Source: Gigaspora rosea
Taxonomy: Eukaryota > Glomeromycota > Glomeromycetes > Diversisporales > Gigasporaceae
Length of the DNA stretch: 64,000 nucleotides
NCBI GenBank assembly: GCA_003550325.1
Contig: QKWP01000504.1
Span: 57,003 to 121,002, forward strand
Reading direction: 5' to 3'
Part shown: positions 10,997 through 20,823 of the stretch, piece by piece
How positions within the stretch are numbered: the first letter of the stretch is position 1
Layout of the letters: each line of letters starts with the position of its first letter
Position numbers and translations under genes: made by a program
The notes under the pieces: generated by a model
Told to the model about the DNA's origin: nothing
Database searches by the model: none
Seen by the model: the letters and a program-made list of their open reading frames with translations, nothing else

Positions 10997-12125
10997 CAAA
11001 TTTTAAGAAAAATAAAATAAAATCTACAGATATGGTATATTTTTTGGTGCTAAACAAGTTTACTTATATCAAGAAATTATAATCAATTATTAAAATTTAG
11101 AGAACCATAGAAATTTGTATAATTTTATTAATAAAATTATACAAATTTTTATGATTTTCTAATTTTACTAATTGATCATAAGTTCTTGATATAAGTAAAC
11201 TTGTTTAGCACCAAAAAATATATCATTTCGGTATATTTATTTTATTTTCTTTAAAATTCATGTCAAAGATACTTAATTTTGAATTTTTGATGAAATTTTC
11301 TAAAATTAAGCATCTTTTCTTCAAATTTTAAAAAAATATGCCGATTTGATGTATTTTTTGGTGCTTAACAATTTACTTAGTGCAAAAAGTTATGATCAAT
11401 TAGTAAAATTTAAAGAATCATAGAAATTTATATAATTTTATTAATAAAATTATACAAATTTCTATGATTCTTTAAATTTACTAATTAATTATAACTTCTT
11501 GTACTAAGTAAACTTGCTAAGCACCAAAATATATATCAAATCGGCATATTTTATTTTACTTTTCTTAAAATTTGAAGAAAAGATGCTTAATTTTGGATAA
11601 TTTTATCAAAATTCAAAATTAAGCATCTTTGACGCAAATTTTAAAGTAAAACAAAATATACTGATATGATGTATTTTTTGGTGCTAAACAAGTTTACTTA
11701 TATCAAGAAGTTATAATCAATTAGTAAAATTTAAAGAATTATAGAAATTTGTATAATTTTATTAATAAATTATACAAATTTTACTAATTAATTATAACTT
11801 CTTGATATAAGTAAACTTGTTTAGTACCAAAAAATACATCATATCAGTATATTTTATTTTATTTTCTTTAAAATTTGCATTAAAGATGCTTAATTTTGAA
11901 TTTTTGATAAAAATTTTCAAAATTAAGTATCTTTTCTTTAAATTTTAAGAAAAGTAAAATAAAATATGCCGATTTGATGTATATTTTGGTGCTTAGCAAG
12001 TTTACTTAATGCAAGAAGTTATGATCAATTAGTAAAATTTAGAGAATTATAGAAATTTGTATTATTTTTTAATAAAATTATACAAATTTCTATGATTTTC
12101 TAAATTTTTCTAATTGATCCTAACT
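10997..12125. repeat. Tandem array of paired palindromes, ~315 bp period
   Basis: About 3.5 head-to-tail units. Each unit contains a long palindrome (about 190 bp; outer arm TTTTTTGGTGCTAAACAAGT, mirrored as ACTTGTTTAGCACCAAAAAA) followed by a shorter one (about 115 bp; arms ending ATGCCGATTTGATG or CGGTATATTT, with a TTAAGCATCTTTTCTTCAAA core). Long-palindrome starts fall near 11033, 11350, 11668 and 11979. The last unit is cut short. The array abuts the broken LINE endonuclease on its left. No coding frame. Confidence 0.85.
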
Positions 12126-12149
12126 TTGTGATTTAGGCAAACATGTGCA

Positions 12150-12347
12150 TATATTATGAACCTAAACATGTTCATGAACCTTGAACTGAACCTGAACTGA
12201 ACTTTTTTTAAGTTCAGGTTCAGGTTCATGTTCAATAATTTTAAGTTCAGGTTCAGTTCAGTATTGAACTTTTAGAGCAGGTTCAGGTTCAGGTTTATTG
12301 AACCTGAACCTGAACCTCTATTGAACTGAACTTCGGAACTCTACAAT
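12150..12347. mobile_element. GGTTCA-repeat foldback element
   Basis: The stretch is built from GGTTCA/TGAACC hexamers arranged as inverted arrays and ends in GAACTTCGGAACTCTA. It is nearly identical, in inverse orientation, to 63830-64000. The terminal TAGAGTTCCG is a close variant of TAGGGTTCCG seen at that copy and at 44161-44446. Its left edge is uncertain. Confidence 0.7.
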
Positions 12348-12954
12348 GTAGAATCAATGATCAAGATCTATTTAATTATAAAGGTTGGAGTTGGTTATAA
12401 TGATATACAATTTTATACTTCAAAATTTTTACACAATTTGTTCATTTTAGGAAATTATGAAAGAAAATTATGAAGTAATTTAAAAATAATACAAGAAATA
12501 GAAAGAAATTCTTCTCAAGAGGGATCCATTATTTAGACAATTAAATATCTTCAAAAAGTTATTTGACCAACCCCTGCTTCACCCTAAAATGTAAAAAAAA
12601 GAATTGATTATCTAGAGTATGGAATCATAAATTTATTTTATGTGTTGGCAATTTTTTCTTTTTAAGTATTTTAAAATTTCTATATAAATAATTCTTGAAA
12701 GTTTACAAGTATACATGTAGAAAAAAGCAATTTCCAGACAGACTTATTATGATTAAAGATTTTAACAATAATATAACAAAACCACAAATCTATTTAAATT
12801 AGTTCAAATAATACAATCTTGTTTCTACACGTGATATTGAATATATTCTAAAGAAAATTTTATGCATGCATATATACTAGATATTTTTAGTTATCACAAT
12901 AAAACAATAGATTTTAATTTTAATATTTGTATTAGTAATAGAAATAAAAATTTT
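12348..12954. other. AT-rich stretch, no gene seen
   Basis: No frame or repeat that I can support. The small isoleucine/asparagine-rich plus-strand frame overlapping 12862-13077 follows base composition and overlaps the better minus-strand coding signal at 12955-13570. Confidence 0.4.
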
Positions 12955-13570
12955 GACCAAAATTATCCATATGATCAAAATTATATAAAAATTTTAATCC
13001 TAATTATTTTTATCATCTTTATACCAATCTGGATTCCAATGTCTAGGATCATCATTAGGAATAGATTTAAACATTAGTAATCTTTAATATGAAATTTAGA
13101 AAAATATTTTGTTGAACAAAATGTATATTTAAATTTTTTACCCCAATCCACCTCAAATGATTTCTCCTTTCTATATCTACAATCAGAAAAATTATAACAA
13201 ATACTATTACTATAAAGTTTAGCTTTAAAACATAATTCATGCCAAAATCCCTTTTTTTTATATTTACAATCATGGAACTTATGACTAGTACTTTTACTAT
13301 AAGCTTAGCATTATAATATAATTCACACTATTTATAATTTTTATGATAAGTGCTCTCCCATATCCAATTATTTTTCTATTCATTATATTCATTAACACTT
13401 TCTTTTTAGTAAAATAGCTATTCCCAGTCTGCACTTCCCAGGCTTCTCCTTTTTAAATCCAAATTTCTTATCATATTCGAAACAAGGACATTCATTATTT
13501 TTTATACCACACCATTTACATATATCAATACTCGGACTTTTATCGAAAAATCAGAATTCATATTCTAAAA
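12955..13570 (-). pseudogene. Cysteine-rich gene fragment, unknown
   Basis: Minus-strand pieces in shifting frames read SIDICKWCGIKNNECPCFEY, then DKKFGFKKEKPGKCR, later KLYSNSICYNFSDCRYRKEK and finally IPNDDPRHWNPDWYKDD. The C-x2-C ... C-x-C arrangement followed by a Lys-rich segment suggests a small zinc-binding module, and similar cysteine groups recur. Several stops and frameshifts break it. I do not recognise the family; such fragments are common debris of repeated fungal TE genes, so a TE origin is likely but unproven. Confidence 0.35.
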
Positions 13571-14240
13571 CTATCAATATATTTAGTTTATCATAATTAT
13601 TTTAATAAAAGATTTTATTAAATACATTTACAATTTATCATTATTTCAGTATCAATAGAATAAAACAAAACACTAATAGAAGTGTTGAAGTAAACACTCT
13701 GTTCTACTTCTCGAATTTAAATAAATATCATAATAGCAATATTTTTATCTTATCCCTTAGTTTGTAATAGTTCGCAGGCAAATTTGCCTGTATAATTACT
13801 ATAAATATACAGTAACTCTGATCTATTTTTTTTAATCATTTAAGATATTTAAATAAAATTTGGTATTATAATATTTAAAAACAAAAATTATATTTTTAAA
13901 TTATTTAAATTTATATTATAGACAAAAAGTTGATGTTGCTTATAAGCTGAAAATATTAAATTTTAAAGAAATTTTTTAACCAAAAAAATATTTTACAATA
14001 TCTTGGCAAATTCTTTAAATATTGGTTTTAAAAATATAGTTTTTAATACAATATTGTAGTTTATATAAAGGATAACAACTTTCATTATTTGACTTTATAT
14101 GATTTACTTGTAAAAATTAAAACTTGTATTAGAAGTGAAATTTTTTTTTATAGATAGGAACATATAAAATTTGAGAAAACCTAAAGAAAAAATTCTATAG
14201 TAAAAGTTCCAAAACAAAAACTTTAAACTAGAGAAAATAT
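13571..14240. other. AT-rich stretch, no gene seen
   Basis: A/T-rich sequence without frames or clear repeats. Confidence 0.4.
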
Positions 14241-14406
14241 CTCTATCCGGATATATTTTTTATATCTGGATTTATTCAGTTTTAATATAGTATATATCCA
14301 GATTTAAATTTAAATCTGGATTTATTTATATCCGGATATAAAAACACTATGTTACGTTATACTATATAACATAGTATATATCCGGATATATAAATCTGAA
14401 TAGAGG
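14241..14406. mobile_element. CCGGATATA-repeat foldback element
   Basis: The left end CTCTATCCGGATATAT and the right end (complement of CTCTATTCAGATTTAT) are inverted, and the interior repeats ATCCGGATATA and TAAATCTGGATTTA several times. A second hairpin, ACTATGTTA with TAACATAGT, sits in the middle. This is another small element whose arms are made of its own short repeat. Confidence 0.6.
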
Positions 14407-14837
14407 TGTTAACTCTACTTTAAACTTTTATTACACTAAAATTTATAATAAAGTTAATAAAACAGAACTAATATATAATTTTTACTTTGAAAGTTTATAG
14501 CTAAAATTAATATTTAAGATTTTATTTAAAAAATTTAAAATTTTAAGCATAACAAATTAAGAGATAGGATAAAAAAATATATTAAACAATAAAAATTTCT
14601 CCCATATATTTGTGATAAAAATATTTGTATATTTTAAGAAATTAATAAATATTACTGTTTGCTTTAAGAATTAAAATAAATATATATTAAACTGGTACTG
14701 CCTATTTCCACTATAATATTTTGCTATTTCCACCATGGTTATACAAGATTTTCTATTTTAGATTTTAATATAATATTATATTATAATTTTAATTATCTTC
14801 AATTGACCCAACTTGATTTAGGTTATCAACAAGACTT

Positions 14838-15200
14838 GTATAAAGTTACATGACATTAGCATCATGTAACCAAAAATTATTTTGTGAAAACAATGCACTG
14901 GGTCTTTGTATAACATATATGCATATGTTGTATAACTAGTATATGTACTGTGATTGGATGTTGCTTTGAACAATTAGTTTTTAGGGTTCCTAGATTTAGG
15001 GTTAGGGAGGGCCGGAATTATGTCTAATCTCGCTGGAGCATTATCATGATAGTGCCCACTAGCATTAAGCTTAATGCTGACCAACCCAGAGTTAGATTAC
15101 ATAATAAGACTTGTATAATATTATACAACATTATGGCATATAACCAAAAATTATTTTTGCAAAAACAATGCACTGGGCCTTTGTGTAATATAAGTGCATA
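14838..15200. repeat. Direct duplication around TGCACTGGG motif
   Basis: Two diverged direct copies (about 14838-14945 and 15108-15200) share GACTTGTATAA, then ATAACCAAAAATTATTTT, then ACAATGCACTGGG and CTTTGTGTAA. Between them lies TTTAGGGTTAGGG, two telomere-like units, and a short GC-richer patch. 14407-15884 otherwise holds no gene. Confidence 0.55.
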
Positions 15201-15884
15201 TATTATTTTGAATTCTAAAAATAGAAAATTTTGTATAACTATAGTAGAAATAGTAGCCCCTATTATTTATTAAAAAAAGGTAAATAAATGATGTCATAAA
15301 ATGTTTATCATATGATCATTGACTAATAAAAGACCCATGATGTCAAATCAAGACTTAATTTTGTGATTTTTATTTTATTTCGAGTCAGAAGACTTGGAAC
15401 TAGTTGGGTTAGAAAAATCATAGACACAGACCTGAACCATAGCCGGTCTGTGGTACACTATTCTATCAGATAATTTATCAGATAATGATTGGATCAGATC
15501 AAGTTTAAGTACAAAGTGAATATGCTAAATCTGAACAAAATAAAATACCAGTAAATTAAAATTTTGCTTAGAATTAGTAAGTTTGTAGCATCCAAAAAAA
15601 TTAGCAATTTATGTAACCTGATTCACTCTGGTAATTCAGATTTAGACCTTGGATCGAACCTGCGGAGCATCTGAGTAACAAACCAAACAATTTTACTTAG
15701 TACATGGTTAGCAGATTTGTTAGTAAAATTTGTTAAAATTTAGTGATTTTAGAAAATTATTTAGATCAGAGTTCAGGTTACATGACATGCAAAACTTTTT
15801 GAACACCATATTTTTATTAAGTTATTTACATATCTATAAACCAGGTTTGAAAATGAATTGGGAAAACCAGATAAAATTATATTA

Positions 15885-16048
15885 CAACAGGGTGAAACCT
15901 GAGTTGTGAAATAGTGAAACCTGCTATGATCATCACATGAGGGTAAAATCCGCTTTTATATAATAAAAATATAATAAAATGCAGATTTCACTCTAACCCG
16001 ATCTACAAAGCGGATTTCACTATTTCGCAATTTAGGTTTTACCTGTTC
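15885..16048. mobile_element. TA-flanked MITE (~164 bp)
   Basis: Ends are inverted: left CAACAGGGTGAAACCTGAGT and right complementary to GAACAGGTAAAACCTAAATT, followed in both arms by a GAAATAGTGAAA block. TA dinucleotides flank it (15883-15884 and 16049-16050). No frame. Confidence 0.65.
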
Positions 16049-16098
16049 TATTATATTTACTATAAACCAGTTTTTTGTAGTATTATAAAAACAATATA

Positions 16099-16915
16099 CA
16101 GTTAAACCTCTATAAATGTAACTCGTAGAGACAAGCCTGCAACGTGTATTTAGTAAGGTTTGCATTAGAGAGAGCCAATTAAAGTGCAGCTTTAAAATTT
16201 TGATTATCTTTTTTTTTTTTTTTTTAAACTTAAGACCCAGCGCTCTTCTCTGTAACCCTCCTTATGAGCACCCTCCACTTTAACCCAACTCCAATAAACC
16301 AACCGGTTGCCTTACGCCGCCCAGAAGATCTCCGTCGTCGGAGCTTTGGCCACTCGGAAATGTTACTGTGATGAAGGCTTCATCCGGCTTGCCTTTCGCC
16401 GCCCAAATGTGGGTCCTGCACCGCATTATTTAACTTCCTGCAGGTTCGGCCGAGCCACCTCAGTCCTGTTTCCTGTGGGTACGTATATGTTACATGGAAT
16501 TGCCGCCATCAAGTTTGTGCTACATTGGACTGACCTTACATCTTGTATGACTTCGGTTATTCCTAATCGGGTTCTGACTATCAAATTCAATTTGCCGCCG
16601 AGCGGTATTGAACCGGCAACCTTCGATTGGGGACCTGGGAGCATAACCGCTATGCTATCGACCCGCAGGTTCAAAATTTTGATTATCAAGATTGTATAAC
16701 TTTTATTAAAACTATATAATCTATCTTAAATACTAAAATTTGATTGGCTACGTGCATTTAGAGAGGTTAGTGTAATATAAAATGTTATTCAAGAGAACAT
16801 GTATTTACAGAATATAGAACATACATTTAGCACTAATAACATCTTACAAAAAGAAAAAAACACGCATTTAGAAAGGTATTGCATTTATAGAAGTTGTATT
16901 TATAAGGTCTGACTA
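16099..16915. mobile_element. pogo-type non-autonomous element carrying a SINE
   Basis: The left end CAGTTAAACCTCTATAAATG and the right end (complement of TAGTCAGACCTTATAAATAC) match the element at 52273-52465 (CAGTCGGACCTCTCTAAATG). TA duplications lie at 16097-16098 and 16916-16917. CAGT...CCTC termini with TA duplication are typical of pogo/Tigger elements. The SINE at 16209-16672 inserted into it later; without the SINE the element is about 340 bp. Confidence 0.7.
16209..16672 (-). mobile_element. tRNA-derived SINE, family A, copy 1
   Basis: A perfect 15-bp target duplication, AAAATTTTGATTATC, flanks it (16194-16208 and 16673-16687). On the minus strand it starts GAACCTGCGGGTCGATAGC, has an A box TAGCATAGCGG and a B box GGTTCAATACC spaced like a tRNA gene, a GC-richer body, and ends in a poly-A tail (T-run at 16209-16225). 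It encodes no protein; frames here are accidental. Mobility would depend on a partner LINE. Compared with the copy at 44614-45063, the same blocks appear in the same order. Confidence 0.9.
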
Positions 16916-16987
16916 TATATTTTTATAAATAATTTTTAAGTATTTATATTAAAATAATTTTAAAGTAAGTATTTATAGTAAAAGATA

Positions 16988-17166
16988 AGGAGCTGGCATT
17001 TGTTATGTAATATTTTAGGGGTAGGATTGGCCCTGTATTATAACAATATCTTACAGTACACAAAGATATATAGTAAATTATAAATTGGCCAATTATATTG
17101 GATCTTATGTGGGGGAAGGGGTAGCTCTCATAGTAAATGGATATTATGTAATAAATGTTAGCGCCC
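16988..17166. mobile_element. GGGCACT-MITE, copy 1 (diverged)
   Basis: Ends resemble TGGGCACTGACATTTATTAG and its complement, as in the copies at 27027, 37061 and 62487; this is the most diverged copy. TA flanks are present. No frame. Confidence 0.65.
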
Positions 17167-17272
17167 TAACTTAGAATTGTAAATTTTATATTCTTTTATA
17201 TTAGTAATATAAATTCTATTAATAATTATCTACATATATATGGCTTACTGAATTATATCACATGTTTAGGGC

Positions 17273-18305
17273 CAGTGTATAAAGTTCATATGCACTATGT
17301 GTATTTTTTTAATTTTGTTTAGTGAGACCAATTTTTTAAATTAGATATATATTAGTATATAAAATATTAAGAAATGCACTGGGTCAGATAGCGCAGTGGT
17401 TAGCACTCCGGGGTCGCACTCGCAAGGTCGCCGGTTCGAGTCTAGTGGATGACAAAAACTGTGTTGGGACCACGAGTGTCAAGGATCTGTGATGAGGAAC
17501 CGCACTTCTTCCCATTTCCGGACGAGGTACTACAGTGATAACAGAGTTGCGTGACATAGCCACATTGCTCATGCGGCATCCAGAAAAGGAAAAATCTGAC
17601 AAGAAACGTTGTAAACATAAGGTCCATCCACTAAAAAAGGAAAAGTCCACGAGGAAAACCAGACCTGATCCGAATTCAGGAGGTAGTACCTGGCGGCGAC
17701 GAAAAAAGGACCTATACAAGCATATCAGCAGAGTAAACTAACTCCTTAAAGTTGATCTAAGAAGCCTACAGATGGGGCGCACCGAATGACGGACCGGCTG
17801 GACTCAGCCAGGGAAACCAGAAGAAGGAGGAGTAGGTTAGGATAGACTTCGTAGGACAAAATTAAAAATAGAAATTGAACATGTAATGAAAATGTAGGGA
17901 CCCGTAGGGTCCCTAAGACCAATGACCTTAATAAAGACCGCCAACAGCAGCTTCGGGGGTACACCCAAAGAAATTTAAAAAAAAAATATATTAAAAAAAT
18001 ATATACATGTTTTATATAAAAAAATTTATTTATACATATTACAAAAGTTTTAATACATTATCTTTAATCTAAGCTCAAAAATTTTTGTGCACAAAATTGT
18101 GCACTATTATATATTGCACAATTTTGCACAAAAATTTTGATTAAAAATAATGCATTAAAACTTTTATGATATGTACAAATAAATTTTTTTACATAAAACA
18201 TGTATATATTTTCTTAATATTTTATATACTAATATATATCTAATTAAAAAATTTACTAAACAAAATTAAAAAACTACACATAGTGCACATGAATTTTATA
18301 TACTG
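17273..18305. mobile_element. Palindromic hAT-like element with nested SINE
   Basis: Both sides carry TTTAGGGC (17265-17272 and 18306-18313) as an 8-bp target duplication. The ends are inverted (CAGTGTATAAAGTTCATATG and the complement of CAGTATATAAAATTCATGTG). Apart from the SINE, the whole element folds back on itself with its centre near 18105 (TTTGTGCACAAAATTGTGCA). An 8-bp duplication with CAGTG ends is hAT-like. Without the SINE it is about 420 bp. Confidence 0.8.
17375..17987 (+). mobile_element. tRNA-derived SINE, family B
   Basis: The head folds like a tRNA gene: A box TAGCGCAGTGG at 17389-17399 and B box GGTTCGAGTCT at 17433-17443, preceded by GGGTCAGA. A GC-richer body of about 500 bp follows and an A-rich tail starts at about 17977. 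The insertion is precise: it sits in the left arm of a palindromic element whose right arm shows the empty site. An imperfect duplication of about 12-15 bp (AATATTAAGAAA before, AATATATTAAAAAAA after) flanks it. Its body differs from SINE family A. Pol III transcription from the internal promoter is expected. Confidence 0.88.
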
Positions 18306-18347
18306 TTTAGGGCTACTAATTATATATTTTTTAGGAAATTACTAATT

Positions 18348-18693
18348 TACACTACAGGTGATTATCACTATAGTTAATTTGCCAATTAAAATTCAAAATC
18401 AGGTGTACTGGTAATATATAGATCAATTTTGTGTAACAAAAACAAAAAAATTTTTAAAAAAATGCCAAAATTGCTTCTAGCCTAAAATTTTGTCTATAAA
18501 ACTACTTTTTTTATGCAAAAAAAAAAATTCCTTGCTAAATTTTACTATATACAAAGAAAGCCCTATCATAATTTCTAACCTTTTCCCTTACCCTAATATT
18601 AAAGAGATTTAATTTTTATTTAATAAATGTTTTGTTTGTTTTGTTTATTTTTTTATACATTGTAGATTACAGGTGATAATCACCTATGGTAAT
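18348..18693. mobile_element. ACAGGTGATTATCACC-MITE, copy 1
   Basis: The ends are themselves palindromic (ACAGGTGATTATCACCT) and inverted to each other. The interior has a CCCTTACCCTAATATT tract, an AAAATTTTG block and AAAAAAATTCCTTGCTAAAT. It matches 55673-56002 in inverse orientation across its length. Confidence 0.8.
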
Positions 18694-19064
18694 TATTAGT
18701 TATTTTCTATTTTTTATTATAAGACCATATAAAAAAATTTTTTTGGTTTTCATAACATAAAAAAAAATATCTGACTTGGCAACCCGGCTTTTTTTTTTAT
18801 ATATATATAAATTTTTTATATATTTAAAATACAGAAATATGCAGAATATATGATAAATATTAGAAACAATGCTAAATTTAATAAAATATTATTGGCTAAT
18901 CGCTCAGGTCCAATTCACTCTAATCTCAATAATACTGAATAATTAGTGTTATTGACTGATCCAGTTAGGTCCCTTAATCCTAAAAAAGCCTTTCGATCAT
19001 GTCATACTAAAAATTACTGGTCAAATAATGAAATTAGTATAATTTCATTCTAATCGAAATAGTG

Positions 19065-19297
19065 TTATTGCGGTTTGCAAAATTATGTGAATTAGCAAAC
19101 CATTGATTTCTGATTCCATTTTCTTGAATATTTTTTTTGTAAAAAAGTTTTAAAAGTTGTACAAAAAATATATGTTCCGGGATAATAATTTTTATATATA
19201 TACGTCATCAGAAGTAATGTTGAAGAAATCAGAAATTAGAAATCATCGCTTTTTTTTGATCTGCAAATTTCACATAGTTTTTGCAAACCATAATAAT
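19065..19297. mobile_element. GGTTTGCAAAA-MITE, copy 1
   Basis: Left GGTTTGCAAAATTATGTGAA and right (complement of GGTTTGCAAAAACTATGTGA) are inverted, followed inward by GATTTCTGATT blocks. A related copy lies at 53610-53833. No frame. 18694-19064 shows nothing I can name. Confidence 0.65.
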
Positions 19298-19604
19298 TGA
19301 CTGCTGAATGCACTGAATATATACTAGTAATTGTCACATTCTGCTTAGTTTGCAGATTGCTGACAATAGCCAGTATATACACAGCATATTTAGCAACCAA
19401 TTATTTCAATTAGAATGAACTTTTACTGATTTTGTCATCTTCGCCTAGTATTAAAGAATCTATATTTAAAATTCTCAATTCGTAACTTGTGAAACACAAA
19501 CCATTTATTTAATAATCGCTACGTAGCAAAAAATTGTTAATATAGAATCAATTAAATAATAAGTCAAAATACAATAAAAATGCAGAGTACATACCACATG
19601 AATA

Positions 19605-19850
19605 TGATTTATTTTTTGATCAAAATGTGTAGTCACCACTCACCTATACAATCTCACGATCGTTGTCCGACTATGTGATTCTAAAGCGATTTCTTAGTCA
19701 AAAATTTAACATGAATGTGTGATTTTCATTATCTTTATTAGGTGTAGCTGTACTTGCTAAAAGTTATTGTGTACAATCGTGCAATCAGACGACAATCAGA
19801 TGATTGTATGTGTGAGTGGCAATCTACAAATTTGATCAAAAATAAATCAA
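19605..19850. mobile_element. TIR element, TGATTTATTTTTTGATCAAA ends
   Basis: The left TGATTTATTTTTTGATCAAA and right complement of TTGATTTATTTTTGATCAAA are inverted, followed inward by GCCACTCAC and TACAATC blocks in both arms. Non-coding. Confidence 0.6.
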
Positions 19851-20823
19851 TTTGCAAACCACACTGATTGCGATTAGATGTTGTGATTAATATCAAATTC
19901 GTTATGTATAAACAAATATCTTTTGACAATGAATTCAAGAATTTTTAACCACATTCATCCTTTATGATACACTTACATATACTGTAATTTGCCAATAGCT
20001 AATCCAAAATCAACATTTACTCAAACCTTTGATTGTAATTGTGCGAATCTGAAATATATAATAAGTGGGTTAAGCCCGATTGTATAGATAAGTTAACTGT
20101 ATATTGCTAATGATATCATTCATTCATAAACTTACAGTTACCCTGCTAGTGTTTAGTAAATTTTAATAACAATAGCGATAAGTTGAGACAGAACAAAAAA
20201 TAAAATTTAAACAATAGTACTTGGTTGATAATCATCGTTTCATTGTTTCCTTATATACAAAGTGGCAATTTTCCTTTTTGAATTTTACTAATATAGTATT
20301 CATGTGCATAAATGCACATGAATGCGCATAATTAATAAACTACTGCCCTCGATTCTGTAATTTTAGCTGATATAATATTTATCATGTTCATGACATGAAT
20401 CAACGATCCCATCATATGATCAACTCTCATGATTAGCATTCTTCAGTATTATACAGTATCCTGGGATGTTATTTAATGTATATTGATTTTTTTAAAAAAG
20501 GATGGGATAACTATATGGTAGAATGCGATATTGTTCTCTTGATCACATACTCGTGTCCTGCAAATTATTGCTGTTTCTATGACTTTATCAATAATTGACA
20601 GAGCTAACCTATAATAATTCAATAGAACTAAACAAATATACTTATCTGAGAATAAAGAAAATTATCCATATGTCTAAGGCTTCGCGAATGCATTCATATA
20701 TAAATAGAAAATTATCTGTAATGAACCATTAGACAAATGTCAGTTTAGAGATTCAAAATTGATAAATAATAACAAACTTATAAAATCTTACTTTGAGTTC
20801 TTAATAATACAACCCAATAAAAT
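19851..20823. other. AT-rich region upstream of the DDE gene
   Basis: No frame or repeat is evident except short palindromes (CATGTTCATGACATGAA, ATTCATGTGCATAAATGCAC). It may hold the promoter of the gene starting at 20824; I see no unambiguous TATA or initiator element in such AT-rich DNA. Confidence 0.3.

Noticed and set aside
16307-16699. 130-codon plus-strand frame and its minus-strand partner
   Set aside because: They lie entirely in SINE family A, whose other copy has no matching frame.
17385-17460. Possible genuine tRNA gene
   Set aside because: A and B boxes are good, but the acceptor stem cannot be paired convincingly and a 500-bp body with an A-rich tail follows, as expected of a SINE head.
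17384-17964. Several frames of 60-111 codons
   Set aside because: They lie in SINE family B, a tRNA-derived non-coding element.
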